NCBI GenBank assembly: GCA_963701445.1
Contig: CAVPAM010000001.1
Location: 1-64,000, forward strand
Direction: 5' to 3'
Source: CAKZLS01 sp963701445
GTDB lineage: Bacteria; Pseudomonadota; Alphaproteobacteria; Rhodospirillales; Defluviicoccaceae
Length of the DNA: 64,000 nucleotides
The notes beneath the pieces were generated by a model. That model was not told where the DNA came from. It saw nothing but the letters and a program-made list of their open reading frames with translations, and searched no databases. Position 1 is the first letter of the stretch. Every line of letters starts with the position of its first letter. Positions 19,046 to 28,624 of this stretch are shown here, one piece after another. The position numbers and the translations under genes are program-made.

Positions 19046-20596
19046 ATGCCGTTCTCCGGACCCCCGCTCGATGACGCCACGCCCTTGCGCCACCTTCTGC
19101 GCGCGGGGACGGCGGCCAGGGCGGACGATGTCGCGCTGATCTCGCTCAGGGCCCGCTGGACCTGGCGCGAACTCGACGACTCGTCCGGGCGCCTGGCCCG
19201 CAATCTTCTCGGCCTGGGGCTCAAGCCCGGCGACCGCGTCGCGTCGCTGATGCCGAACCGCACGGAACTGCTCATCCATTACCTGGCGTGCCTTCGGGCG
19301 GGATTGGTGATCACGCCGCTCAACTACCGCTACATGCCGCCCGAGATCGACCATGCGCTCGAGGTCGCCGGGGTCTCGGCGCTTGTCGCCCACGCCGAGC
19401 GCGAACCGGACATCGCGCAAAGTCGTCTTGCCGGCCGGTTGCCGCTCGGCGTGATCCGCTATTGGGACCGGGAAACCTCGCGCGACGGCTCGGATTTCGA
19501 GACGCTCCTGAAGACCGATCCGGGGGATCGGCCGTTGCCGGTTCCCGACCCGGCGGCGCCGGCCGCGATCTTCTTCACGTCGGGCAGCACCGGCCCGTCC
19601 AAGGGCGTGACCCACACGCACAATTCGCTTCGCTGGATGTTCGCGAGCTGCGCCGGCGCGTTCGGGTTCAACGCCGGGGACGTGGTGCTCCCGGGCTCGT
19701 CCATCTCCCATCTGGGCGGCTTCATGTTTTCGCTGTCGGCCTTGTCGGTGGGCGCGCGCGTGGTGGTCGCCCGGAGTTTCGACGCCGCCGAGATCCTGCC
19801 GCTGCTTCGCGCGGATCGGCCGACCGTGCTGTGCATGCTGCCGGCGGCGCTGTTCGGCGTGATTCGCGACGGGCACGCGGTCCGGGAGGACTTTTCCTCG
19901 CTGCGGCTTTGCCGTGGCGGCGCCGACAAGGTTCCGGCGGAACTGGAACGCGAGTTCATCGACCTCACCGGTTTTCCCATCGACGAGGGCTACGGGTGCT
20001 CGGAAGCCGGGCTCATCACCCTCAACCCGCCCGACGGCGTCATCAAGATCGGCTCGGTGGGCCTCCCCATCCCCGGCTTCGCGCTGTCCGTTCGCGACGA
20101 CGGCGGCGCCGAGGTGCCGGTGGACGCCGATGGCCGGCTGTGGGTCCGGTCCCGATCCACCATGCAGGGCTACTGGGGCGCCGGCGACGCCACCGCCGAG
20201 GTCATCCGCGACGGCTGGCTGGATACCGGCGACGTGATGCGCCGCGACGCGGACGGGTATCTGTGGTTCCGCGGCCGCAAGAAACAGATCATCGTCCATG
20301 ACGGCTCCAACATCTGCCCGCAGGAGGTGGAAGAGGCGCTGCTCGACCATGAAGCCGTGGCCAGCGCCGGGGTTGTCGGCCTGCGCGATCCGCTGCACGG
20401 CGAGGACGTCCGCGCCTATGTCACCATCCGTCCGGGCGCGGAACCGCCGACCGGCCGCGAACTGATGGAATTTGCCCGGGCGCGGATCGGCTACAAGGCG
20501 CCAGAGGACATCGTTTTTCTGGAGACCATGCCCCTCAACCCCACGGGCAAGGTCGACCGGGTGACCCTCAAACGCATGGCGGCGGGAGTCGCCTAG
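19046..20596 (+). CDS. acyl-CoA synthetase (AMP-dependent ligase)
   Basis: 516-residue ANL-superfamily enzyme that activates a carboxylic acid as acyl-AMP and then acyl-CoA. The A3 P-loop reads FFTSGSTGPSKGVTHTH, A5 is DEGYGCSEAG, A7 LDTGDV and A8 FRGRKKQIIVHDGSNICPQEVE; the catalytic C-terminal Lys lies in NPTGKVDR. The length and sequence are close to medium/long-chain or CoA ligases of unspecified substrate. It converges with the Nudix gene with a 4-base overlap of stop codons. Confidence 0.9.
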   Translation: MPFSGPPLDDATPLRHLLRAGTAARADDVALISLRARWTWRELDDSSGRLARNLLGLGLKPGDRVASLMPNRTELLIHYLACLRAGLVITPLNYRYMPPEIDHALEVAGVSALVAHAEREPDIAQSRLAGRLPLGVIRYWDRETSRDGSDFETLLKTDPGDRPLPVPDPAAPAAIFFTSGSTGPSKGVTHTHNSLRWMFASCAGAFGFNAGDVVLPGSSISHLGGFMFSLSALSVGARVVVARSFDAAEILPLLRADRPTVLCMLPAALFGVIRDGHAVREDFSSLRLCRGGADKVPAELEREFIDLTGFPIDEGYGCSEAGLITLNPPDGVIKIGSVGLPIPGFALSVRDDGGAEVPVDADGRLWVRSRSTMQGYWGAGDATAEVIRDGWLDTGDVMRRDADGYLWFRGRKKQIIVHDGSNICPQEVEEALLDHEAVASAGVVGLRDPLHGEDVRAYVTIRPGAEPPTGRELMEFARARIGYKAPEDIVFLETMPLNPTGKVDRVTLKRMAAGVA

Positions 20597-21018
20597 CCGC
20601 CGGTCGCCGGCCTCGTCAGAGCACCGAGAATCGCCTTCAGGCCGTTTTCGTCGAGCCGGCGCCGGGCCTCCTTCAGGGAGACCCATTTCCGTTCGCGGAC
20701 ATGGGCTTCCGGCCACTCGGCGGCTTCCGCGGTGACGGTCATGGCGAAGACCTCGACGGTGCAGGTGCCGCCCCACTTCTTGTAGCGGTAGGTGCCGAGC
20801 GAGGTTTCGTCGATGGTTCCCTCGATTCCGGCCTCTTCCCAGGCTTCCTTGGCGGCTGATTCGGGCGGGGTCATGCCGGGGTCCACCACGCCCTTGGGGA
20901 TGACCCAGCGTTTTTTCTTATGCGACGTGATGAGCAGCACTTCCGGGCCGCCGGTCCCCTGGCGGCGGGGAATGACGGCGGACTGCCGGTACATCCAGTC
21001 TGGCACCTTGTCCGCCAT
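20593..21018 (-). CDS. Nudix hydrolase
   Basis: 141-residue Nudix protein. The Nudix box is GVVDPGMTPPESAAKEAWEE followed by AGI, i.e. GX5EX7(R/K)EAxEEAGI, with Lys in place of the usual Arg. KKRWVIPKGVVD and YKKWGGTCTVEVFAM match the diphosphoinositol/NUDIX-DIPP-like group of alphaproteobacteria. Substrate unknown (nucleoside or inositol polyphosphate diphosphates are usual). ATG 21018 starts MADKVPDWM; the longer frame upstream lacks similarity. Confidence 0.88.
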   Translation of the reverse strand: MADKVPDWMYRQSAVIPRRQGTGGPEVLLITSHKKKRWVIPKGVVDPGMTPPESAAKEAWEEAGIEGTIDETSLGTYRYKKWGGTCTVEVFAMTVTAEAAEWPEAHVRERKWVSLKEARRRLDENGLKAILGALTRPATGG

Positions 21019-21298
21019 GGCGGTGTCTCTCCTGGGCATGGGGCGGGATGCCGCCGGTAAGATCCAATAAGGGATCAAACTTAGTATAGTATTTTCGCCG
21101 TGTGTCGAGCGGCGCGCGCGGCCACGTCGTGTTCAACGGGCCCGGACCGCGGTACCGATCGAATTCGGATGGTGTTTCTAGTTCGATCCGACCTTGCTAA
21201 GTTCGCGGTTCACGGGTGGCGAGGCGGGGTCGCGGTTTCGAGGATCGGAGGTCGCGACGGCCCCCACCAGACGCGACAGGACGGCGAGAGGAAGAGGA

Positions 21299-22039
21299 AT
21301 GACCGCGCATCTTCGCTTGGGTGTCAACATCGACCACGTTGCCACCATTCGCAACGCCCGGGGCGGGCTTCACCCGGATCCGGTCCGCGCCGCCGAACTC
21401 GCCGTCCGGGCCGGCGCCGACGGCATCACGGCGCACCTCCGGGAGGACCGCCGGCATATCACCGACGGCGATATCGTGAAATTGCGCGAAACGGTCTCCG
21501 CGCCGCTGAACCTGGAGATGGCCGCGACCGACGAGATGCTCGGGATCGCGCTCCGGCACGCGCCTCACGCCACCTGCATCGTTCCCGAAAAGCGCGAGGA
21601 AAGAACCACCGAGGGTGGCCTCGACGCGGTCGCCGGCTACGATCACCTGGCGCCCTTCGTGCGGGCGCTGACCGGCGCGGGCATCCGCGTGGCGCTGTTC
21701 GTCGAGCCGTCGACGGCGCAGCTCGACGCCGCGCTGTCGCTCGGCGCGACCGGCGTGGAACTGCATACCGGCGGGTATTGCGAGGCCAGCGGGGACGATC
21801 GGGAGCGCGAGCTCGCGCGGATCTCGGAAGCGGCGTCCCATGCCACGAGGATCGGGCTGGAATGCCATGCCGGGCATGGGCTGTGCGTGGACAACGTGGG
21901 GCCGGTCGCCGCCATTCCGTCCATCGTCGAGCTCAACATCGGGCATTTCCTGATCGGCGAGGCCATCTTCGTCGGCCTGGAGACGGCGATCCGGCAAATG
22001 CGGGACGCGATGGACCGCGCCCGTGGCGGACGCGCGTAG
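21299..22039 (+). CDS. pdxJ: pyridoxine 5'-phosphate synthase
   Basis: 246-residue TIM-barrel enzyme that condenses 1-deoxyxylulose 5-phosphate with 3-amino-2-oxopropyl phosphate, the last step of de novo vitamin B6 synthesis. Diagnostic blocks: GVNIDHVATIRNARGG, ADGITAHLREDRRHI, LEMAATDEM, VPEKREERTTEGG and HAGHGLCVDN, with NIGHFLIGEAIF at the end. ATG 21299 lies after GGCGAGAGGAAGAGG. It begins the pdxJ-acpS-lepB-rnc-era run found across alphaproteobacteria. Confidence 0.97.
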   Translation: MTAHLRLGVNIDHVATIRNARGGLHPDPVRAAELAVRAGADGITAHLREDRRHITDGDIVKLRETVSAPLNLEMAATDEMLGIALRHAPHATCIVPEKREERTTEGGLDAVAGYDHLAPFVRALTGAGIRVALFVEPSTAQLDAALSLGATGVELHTGGYCEASGDDRERELARISEAASHATRIGLECHAGHGLCVDNVGPVAAIPSIVELNIGHFLIGEAIFVGLETAIRQMRDAMDRARGGRA

Positions 22040-22085
22040 CCATGGCGGGCACGGACGCGGTCGCGGGAACGGGGAACAGGGCGGC

Positions 22086-22499
22086 ATGATCATCGGGATG
22101 GGCACGGATCTCCTGGACATCCGCCGCATCGAGCAGACCCTCGAGCGGTTCGGCGAGCGGTTCTGCGCCCGGGTGTTCACCGACACGGAGCGGCGCCGGT
22201 GCGAGCGCCATGTCAACCGGGCGGCGCGCTACGCGCAACGCTACGCCGCCAAGGAGGCGTGCGCCAAGGCCCTGGGGACGGGATTTCGCGAGGGCGTTTT
22301 CTGGCGCGACATGGCGGTCGACAACCTGCCGTCCGGAAAGCCGTTTCTCACGCTTTCCGGCGGCGCGAGAAAAAAGCTTGAGGATTTGACGCCAAGGGGT
22401 TTAAACGCGGCCATCGAGCTGTCGCTGACCGACGAGTACCCCTTTGCCCAGGCGGTGGTCGTGATTTCGGCGGTGCCGGTGATCGAGCAGTCGTCTTGA
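22086..22499 (+). CDS. acpS: holo-[acyl-carrier-protein] synthase
   Basis: 137-residue phosphopantetheinyl transferase that loads 4'-phosphopantetheine from CoA onto acyl carrier protein. IIGMGTDLLDIRRIE holds the metal-binding Asp; RYAAKEACAKALGTGF holds the catalytic Glu/Lys; normal length for AcpS. It follows pdxJ by 46 bases and precedes lepB. Confidence 0.96.
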   Translation: MIIGMGTDLLDIRRIEQTLERFGERFCARVFTDTERRRCERHVNRAARYAQRYAAKEACAKALGTGFREGVFWRDMAVDNLPSGKPFLTLSGGARKKLEDLTPRGLNAAIELSLTDEYPFAQAVVVISAVPVIEQSS

Positions 22500-22592
22500 C
22501 AGTGGCGGCCGAGGATGGCTTGATTGGCCCGGCCGGTCTCGCCTCCACGGCATTCAAGATCTCCACTTCTCTTAATTCAACTGGCATGCATT

Positions 22593-23324
22593 ATGGCCCA
22601 CGGAAAGTCCAGCGGGTTCAAGGAGCTGGTAAAAACAGTCGTCTACGCGGTCCTGATCGCGCTCGCCGTGAGGACGTTCGCCTTCGAACCCTTCAGTATT
22701 CCGTCCGGGTCGATGATCCCGACGCTGCTGGTCGGCGACTACCTGTTCGTCTCCAAGTTTTCCTATGGGTATAGCCGTTACTCGCTGCCGCTGGGCCTGC
22801 CGCTGATCCCGGGCCGGATTTTCGCGAGCGAGCCGGAGCGCGGGGATGTGGCGGTCTTCAAGCTGCCCAGCGACAACAAGACGGATTACATCAAGCGGAT
22901 TATCGGCCTTCCGGGCGATCGGATTCAAGTGGTCGGGGGCATTCTGCACATCAACGACAAGCCGGTCGAGCGCGAGCGCGACGGGTATTTCACGGTGTCG
23001 GATCCTTACGAAAACGCCCGGCGCTTCAATCGCTACATCGAAACCCTTCCCGGTGGCCGGCGCCACGACATCATCGAATTCAGCGACAACAGCTACTCCG
23101 ACGACACCCCGGTCTATATCGTGCCCGAGGGCTCGTACTTTGCCATGGGCGACAACCGCGACTCGTCCAAGGACAGCCGCTTTCCCTCCGTCGGCTTCGT
23201 GCCGTTCGAGAACCTCGTCGGCCGGGCCGAGTTCATTTTCTTCTCCATCGACGGCAGTCCGTGGAAATTCTGGGAGTGGCCCCGGACTCTCAGGCTCGAT
23301 CGTATTTTTCAAGGAATCCAATGA
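22593..23324 (+). CDS. lepB: signal peptidase I
   Basis: 243-residue inner-membrane serine protease that removes signal peptides of exported proteins. One N-terminal membrane segment (about 13-30). The catalytic dyad is Ser40 in PSGSMIPTL and Lys101 in DYIKRIIGLPGD. The box E sequence MGDNRDSSKDSR is intact. Its TGA overlaps the ATG of rnc (ATGA). ATG 22593 was chosen over 22524 because the TM segment follows directly. Confidence 0.97.
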   Translation: MAHGKSSGFKELVKTVVYAVLIALAVRTFAFEPFSIPSGSMIPTLLVGDYLFVSKFSYGYSRYSLPLGLPLIPGRIFASEPERGDVAVFKLPSDNKTDYIKRIIGLPGDRIQVVGGILHINDKPVERERDGYFTVSDPYENARRFNRYIETLPGGRRHDIIEFSDNSYSDDTPVYIVPEGSYFAMGDNRDSSKDSRFPSVGFVPFENLVGRAEFIFFSIDGSPWKFWEWPRTLRLDRIFQGIQ

Positions 23325-24028
23325 CCGGAGAGCCGCTTGGGGCCGCCGGCCCCGATCCTCGACACCTGCAGGAGCGGCTCGGCCATCAGTTCGCGGACTC
23401 CGGCCTGCTCGAGCTGGCGCTGACGCATTCCAGCGTCCCGGCCGCCCCGGAGACCGGCGACCGCTCCAACGAGCGCCTGGAGTTTCTCGGCGATCGGGTG
23501 CTCGCGCTGGCCGTCGCCGACATGCTGTACACGACCTTCTCCAACGAGGACGAAGGGTCCATGGCGCGACGGCACGCCGCCCTGGTCAAACGCGACGCCC
23601 TGGCGACGGTGGCCCAACGGCTCGGTCTGGAGGATCACATCCGCATGTCGAGGGGCGAGGTCGGCGCGGGCGGGCGGCGCAACCTCGGCCTGCTGTCCGA
23701 TACCTGCGAGGCGATCATCGCGGCGATCTACCTGGACGCCGGGTGGGAGGCCGCCCAGGATTTCGTGCGCCGAAACTGGCTCCCGCTCATGGAAGGGCAG
23801 TCGAAGCCGCCGGTGGACGCCAAGACGGAGCTTCAGGAGTGGGCCCAGGCTCGGGGGTTGGCGCTTCCCGAGTACCGCGAAATCAGCCGGCAGGGCCCCC
23901 CGCACGCCCCCATCTTCCTGGTCGAGGTTTCGATCGAGGACGCGCCGCCGGTCAGGGCGTCGGGTCCCTCGAAACGCGTCGCCGAGAGGATCGCCGCGGA
24001 AACGCTGCTGTCCCGGGTTCGCGCCTAG
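23321..24028 (+). CDS. rnc: ribonuclease III
   Basis: 235-residue double-stranded-RNA endonuclease for rRNA and mRNA maturation. The RNase III signature NERLEFLGDRVL contains the catalytic acidic residues; SDTCEAIIAAIYLD is the second acidic cluster; the C-terminal dsRNA-binding domain begins DAKTELQEWAQARG. It overlaps lepB by four bases and precedes era, the conserved order. Confidence 0.97.
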   Translation: MTGEPLGAAGPDPRHLQERLGHQFADSGLLELALTHSSVPAAPETGDRSNERLEFLGDRVLALAVADMLYTTFSNEDEGSMARRHAALVKRDALATVAQRLGLEDHIRMSRGEVGAGGRRNLGLLSDTCEAIIAAIYLDAGWEAAQDFVRRNWLPLMEGQSKPPVDAKTELQEWAQARGLALPEYREISRQGPPHAPIFLVEVSIEDAPPVRASGPSKRVAERIAAETLLSRVRA

Positions 24029-24050
24029 ATGTTAGAAACGGACCACTACC

Positions 24051-24998
24051 ATGGTTGAGCGGATGGAAGGCGGCGGCGCGGCGGGCCTCGAAGGGGGCCA
24101 CGGCCGGGAGTTGCGATGCGGTTTCGTCGCCGTGGTCGGCGCGCCGAACACGGGAAAGTCCACGCTGGTCAACCGGCTGGTGGGCGCGAAGGTCAGCATC
24201 GTCTCGCCGAAGGTTCAGACCACGCGATCGAAGGTGCTCGGGATCTTCGTCGACAAGGAATCGCAGGTCATCCTGGTGGACACGCCCGGGGTTTTCGCGC
24301 CACGCCGCCGCCTCGACCGGGCGATGGTTTCCGCCGCGTGGAGCGGGGCGGCGGGCGCCGACGAGATCCTTCTGCTGGTGGACAGCGCCAAGGGATACGA
24401 CGACGACACGCGGCGGATCGTCGAACAGCTCCGCTCATGGGAGCGCCAGGCGATCCTCGTGCTCAACAAGGTGGACCTGGTAAGCAAGCCGTCTCTTCTG
24501 GCGTTGGCGGAAACGCTCTCGCGGGAGCAGGTGTTCACGGACACGTTCATGATCTCCGCCGAGACCGGCGACGGGGTCGGGCGGCTGACGGCCTTTCTCG
24601 TCGGGCGGCTTCCACGCGGCCCGTGGCTGTTTCCCGAAGATCAGCTCTCGGACATGCCGAACCGGATGCTCTCCGCCGAAATCACCCGCGAGACGCTCTA
24701 TCTCCAACTCCGCAACGAGCTCCCCTACGCGAGCGCCGTGCGGACGGAAAGCTGGACCGAAAACGACGACGGGAGCATCCGGATCGACCAGGTGATCTAT
24801 GTGGAGCGGCCCAGCCAGAAGGCGATCGTCGTCGGCAAGGGCGGCCGCCAGATCAAGGCCATCGGCCAGCGCTCGCGCGCGCAACTGGAAAAGATTTTCG
24901 AGTGCCGGATTCATCTTTTCCTGTTCGTGAAGATCAAGGAAAAGTGGGGCGACGATCCCGATTGCTACCAGGACCTGGGCCTGGACTTCAATTCGTAA
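24051..24998 (+). CDS. era: GTPase Era
   Basis: 315-residue ribosome-assembly GTPase acting on 16S rRNA and the 30S subunit. G1 is GAPNTGKST, G3 DTPG, G4 NKVD; the C-terminal KH domain includes KAIVVGKGGRQIKAIGQRSR. A slightly longer N-terminus than E. coli Era. Last gene of the pdxJ-era run, 22 bases after rnc. Confidence 0.97.
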   Translation: MVERMEGGGAAGLEGGHGRELRCGFVAVVGAPNTGKSTLVNRLVGAKVSIVSPKVQTTRSKVLGIFVDKESQVILVDTPGVFAPRRRLDRAMVSAAWSGAAGADEILLLVDSAKGYDDDTRRIVEQLRSWERQAILVLNKVDLVSKPSLLALAETLSREQVFTDTFMISAETGDGVGRLTAFLVGRLPRGPWLFPEDQLSDMPNRMLSAEITRETLYLQLRNELPYASAVRTESWTENDDGSIRIDQVIYVERPSQKAIVVGKGGRQIKAIGQRSRAQLEKIFECRIHLFLFVKIKEKWGDDPDCYQDLGLDFNS

Positions 24999-25078
24999 CC
25001 GCCCTCGGCCCGCCGGCGCCGCGAGAGACCGCCGCGTCTCCGGCAAGCAACCGGAAGCCTTCGTCGCGGTATTCGGGA

Positions 25079-25288
25079 TCAGAACGCGACGGCAACCCCG
25101 TTCAGGCGTCTGACGGCGTCGTTCAGGGCTCCGTCCTCCGACTCGAACGCCTGTTCGGCGTCGGTCAACGAAACACCATTTTCGTCGATCTGCCGCCAAA
25201 CCCAGTAGTCCCCCGTGTGAGACGTTTCCACGCGGGCGTAGAGGCGGCGGAAGAAACCCCGGCGACACGGGTGAGGTTCCGTGATCAT
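25079..25288 (-). CDS. small hypothetical protein
   Basis: 69-residue frame starting MITEPHPCRRGFFRRLYAR. It contains RVETSHTGDYWVWRQIDENG and an amphipathic C-terminal helix (DAEQAFESEDGALNDAVRRL). The composition is protein-like and occupies an otherwise empty stretch convergent to era, but I recognise no family. Could be spurious. Confidence 0.4.
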   Translation of the reverse strand: MITEPHPCRRGFFRRLYARVETSHTGDYWVWRQIDENGVSLTDAEQAFESEDGALNDAVRRLNGVAVAF

Positions 25289-25466
25289 GATATTGTGGAT
25301 GCCCACACCAAGATTCCCTTACTCGTGGTCGATTGAATGATGAGGTGATTGCCAACGGATGCTCGGTCAAGCTAGCACATTTTTGCGGCGCAACAAACAG
25401 GGCATTCGCGGCACCATTCAAAGATCTTTCGGGCGCCATTTCGCGGGAACAGGTCGCGAACGGCGG

Positions 25467-26456
25467 TCAGGCGCGGGCCCGGCGGCCGCCGACGATCCTG
25501 TATTCGATCAGCCGGCGCACCAGCCGGTTGGCGGCGCTGTAGCGGGGTACGCCGTCGAGGGAGTAGGGGGTGCCGTGGAGGATGGACTCGGCGGCACGCA
25601 GGCCGCTCCGGACGGCGGGTCCGATGCCCTCGCACAGATCGCGGGTGGCGAGGCCGGCGGCGTCGCCGATGACCAGGGCGTTGTCGACGCGCGGGATGTC
25701 GCGGTTGCCCCGGAGGTAGTAGCTGAACCCGCCGGTGTCGAAGTCGAAGCCCTCCACCAGGCCGCCGCCCGCCAGGGTGCCGGCGAACCCGCCCCAGTGG
25801 TTCTTGATGGTGTCGTGGCGCTGTTTGAGGCCCTGGGCGGAGCCGCCGATGCCGACGTTGAGATGGCCGCCGGCCTTGGGCACGTACCACGAATAGCCGG
25901 GCAGGCCATCCTGGAAGAACCAAAGATGGCAATCGCCGTCCCGCCACTCGAAGGGGAACTCCTGCTCCAGCGCCACCACCTGCAACCCCTTGCCGCGCGG
26001 ATGGGCGCCGGAAAAGAGCGTCCGGTAAACCGGGCAGCGGGTGCCTCCGGCGCCCACCAGATAGGTGCACCGGTAGGTGTCGTCGATGATGTAGAAACCG
26101 TCCTCGCGGCGAATGTCCTGGACGTAGTGGTTGGCCACCTCGGCGCCCGAGCGCTCCAGCAGCCAGTGGTCGAACTCGTAGCGGCGGATGGAATGTTCCG
26201 GGGAATCGAGGGTCACGGTCAGACCGAAGACATGGATCTTCAAGCCCGGAAACGTCATGAAGCCGTGAGGGTAGGTGGCGGGGTCCATCTCCAGGTCCGC
26301 CACCACCTCGGGCGTGATCCAGCCGGCGCACAGCTTGGTCCGGGGAAAGGTCTCGCGGTCGAGCACCAGGCAGTCCATGCCGGCGCGCCTGAGTTTCCAG
26401 GCGCAGGTCGATCCCGCCGGGCCGCCGCCGACGACGATGGCGTCCCGGGTGATCAA
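25467..26456 (-). CDS. FAD-dependent oxidoreductase, geranylgeranyl-reductase-like
   Basis: 329-residue flavoprotein. FAD-binding VVGGGPAGSTCAWKL at the N-terminus, VLDRETFPRTKLCAGWI (the PRxKxCG block of geranylgeranyl reductase-like flavoproteins), YLVGAGGTRCPVYR, and the second FAD motif ALVIGDAAGLATRDLCEGIG. Members reduce isoprenoid or unsaturated lipid chains or act in halogenation and menaquinone chemistry. It starts four bases after the stop of the cyclopropane synthase gene, so the two form an operon and may act on the same lipids. Confidence 0.87.
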   Translation of the reverse strand: MITRDAIVVGGGPAGSTCAWKLRRAGMDCLVLDRETFPRTKLCAGWITPEVVADLEMDPATYPHGFMTFPGLKIHVFGLTVTLDSPEHSIRRYEFDHWLLERSGAEVANHYVQDIRREDGFYIIDDTYRCTYLVGAGGTRCPVYRTLFSGAHPRGKGLQVVALEQEFPFEWRDGDCHLWFFQDGLPGYSWYVPKAGGHLNVGIGGSAQGLKQRHDTIKNHWGGFAGTLAGGGLVEGFDFDTGGFSYYLRGNRDIPRVDNALVIGDAAGLATRDLCEGIGPAVRSGLRAAESILHGTPYSLDGVPRYSAANRLVRRLIEYRIVGGRRARA

Positions 26457-26460
26457 ACCG

Positions 26461-27716
26461 CTAGCCCACCGATTTGAGCGGCGCGCGGGCGCCGGATCGC
26501 CGCGCCTCGGCGTGCCGGCGCTCCCAGTCCACCATGTAGTCGCGGGTCAGTGGAACGGCGTCCACGGATTTGGCCACCTGGATCTGGGCGTTCATGTGGC
26601 CCTGGCGGCGGAACACCATCTCGCAGCCGGCCAGGTAGAACTCCCACATCCGGCAGAACCGCTCGTCGTAGATCCGCGCCGCCTCGTCCCAGTTGGCCAT
26701 GAAACGCTCGCGCCAGTGGCGCAGCGTCTGGGCGTAGTGCAGTCTCAGGATCTCGATGTCGGTGATCCACAGGTTGGCCCGCTCGATGGCCGGAACCAGT
26801 TCGGACAGCGCCGGGCAGTAGCCGCCGGGGAAGATGTACTTGTCCAGCCACGGATTGGTGGGATAGGGCTCGTCCATGTGGGAGATGGTGTGCACAGCGC
26901 GACGCCGTCGTCGGTGAGCAGGCGGCCGATGTTTTCGAAGAACTGGCGCGGTAGTGCGGCATGCCCACGTGTTCGAGCATGCCGATGGAGGCGATGCGGT
27001 CGAAGGCACCCTCGACGTCGCGGTAGTCGCACAGCTCGAAGCGCACGCGGTCGTGCAGGCCGCGGTCGCGGGCCCGCTGGTTGGCGAGCTTGTGCTGCTC
27101 CTCCGACAGGGTGACGCCGACGACCTCCACGTCGGCGATCTCGGCGAGATAGAGCGACAGGCCGCCCCAGCCGCAGCCCGATGTCGAGGATCCGCTGGCC
27201 GGGTTCGAGCAGCAGCTTGGCGGCGATGTGGGTCTTCTTGGCCTGCTGGGCCTGTTCCAGCGTGACGTCCGGCGACGGATGATAGGCGCAGGTGTACTGG
27301 CGGTCGGCGTCGAGGAACAGGTCGTAGATGCCGCCCGAGAGATCGTAGTGGTGGGCCACGTTGCGGCGCGACCGGCCGGGGACGTTGTCGGTCCTGCGGC
27401 GTTGCCACAGCATCCGCGCCCGGGTGACCCAGCGGTCGAGGGCGTTGAGCGATCCGGTGCCCGTGTTCAGGCCGAGCAGGTCGAGCAGGTCGTATACGGT
27501 GCCGTTCTCGACGGTCAGCGTACCGTCCATGTAGGCCTCGCCGACGGCGAGCCGGGGATTGAAGAACAGCCGGCGGTGCAGCGACCGGTCATGCAGCCGG
27601 ATGGTCACGGACGGACCTCGAAGCGGATCGCCGAACCGGTGAGATTTGCCGTCCGCGTCGACGACCGTCAGTTCACCCTGCTTGAGAAAGCTCCGCAATA
27701 GGCGCCCGAAAAGCAT
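26461..27716 (-). CDS. cyclopropane-fatty-acyl-phospholipid synthase family (frameshifted)
   Basis: About 415-residue SAM-dependent methyltransferase that adds a methylene bridge to unsaturated acyl chains. N-terminal substrate domain MLFGRLLRSFLKQGEL...VGEAYMDGTLTVENG; then NVAHHYDLSGGIYDLFLD, SAM motif (ILDIGCGWGGLSLYLAE after correction), GVTLSEEQHKLAN, SIGMLEHVG and FPGGYCPALSEL. The frame shifts three times: near 27177 (an extra base in GGG of ATCGGGCTGCGG), near 26950 and near 26897. All are one-base events; the protein is otherwise complete. The flavoprotein gene follows at once. Confidence 0.88.
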
Positions 27717-27826
27717 GGCATTCCCTGTCCATTTTCCCAAGGCCACCTAATGTAGCGTCCGGCTCGTTCGCCGCAAGCTTCATGATGGGCGGAAATCACG
27801 GAATCTGGGGAAGGGCGCGCGCCGCG

Positions 27827-28624
27827 CTACCGGCGGCGCGCGAACCCGAGGAGAGCGACGAGCCCGCATCCGAACAGCCAGATGGCCCCCGGAAGCGGAA
27901 CCACGGCGATTTCGCGCATGATTTTCTCGGCGATGGCGTCTCCGAAATCCTCGAAGGACGAGACCTGCATGACGAACGGGTTGTCGCCCGCCTTGAGGTG
28001 CGCCTCATACCATTCGCCCACCGTCTGCGTGGGATAATCGGCCGAGCCGTCCGACAGGGCGAGCTTGTCGCCCTCGATCGCCAGGGCGTTGATGGTGTCT
28101 ATTCCGAAGGCGAGGGCGTAGGTCACCGCCGTATCGGCGTGAATGCCGTCGTTCTGGGCGCCGTCTCCCGAGATATCGATGACCTGGCGCTCGCTTTCGT
28201 ACTCGTTCGTGAACGCGAACATGGACCGGATGATGGCCTGTCCCGGAGCCGTCAGGCCGCGGAACGGCCGCCGCGCGTCGCCGAGTTCGGACGCGAACGC
28301 GCCGGCGCTCGACGCGTCGGAAATCAGGGTCCAGTCAACCGCCGTCGCGTACTGGTCGGCGCTCGACCAGAAATCCGCGCGAACCGCGATCCGGCCGAGC
28401 TTGCCGCCCTGAATGGCGGCGAGGACGCGGGGGTCGTTGAAGGCGTCCCTGTAGCCTTGCATCTGCAAGGGGAACTCGGTCTGGTCGTTGATGCTGCCTG
28501 ATACGTCGATCAGGAGCATCAGTTCCACGTCCACCGCGATCGCCCGAGCCTGTTGCGGCACGATCACCAAGGCGAGCGGCGCCAGCAGGGGAAAAAGCTT
28601 TCCAAGCCACGCATACCTCATCAC
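27827..28624 (-). CDS. DUF1194-type von Willebrand factor A protein with VPLPA-type sorting tail
   Basis: 265-residue exported protein. Signal peptide ends near QQARA; a VWA domain follows with an intact MIDAS start, LMLLIDVSGSIND (DxSxS), and DISGDGAQNDG. The C-terminus reads VPLPGAIWLFGCGLVALLGF then ARRR: a VPLP motif, a single membrane helix and a basic cluster, which is the PEP-CTERM/VPLPA-CTERM architecture recognised by exosortase. No exosortase gene is in the window. Two Met codons at the start (28624 and 28621) are equivalent. Confidence 0.88.
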   Translation of the reverse strand: MMRYAWLGKLFPLLAPLALVIVPQQARAIAVDVELMLLIDVSGSINDQTEFPLQMQGYRDAFNDPRVLAAIQGGKLGRIAVRADFWSSADQYATAVDWTLISDASSAGAFASELGDARRPFRGLTAPGQAIIRSMFAFTNEYESERQVIDISGDGAQNDGIHADTAVTYALAFGIDTINALAIEGDKLALSDGSADYPTQTVGEWYEAHLKAGDNPFVMQVSSFEDFGDAIAEKIMREIAVVPLPGAIWLFGCGLVALLGFARRR

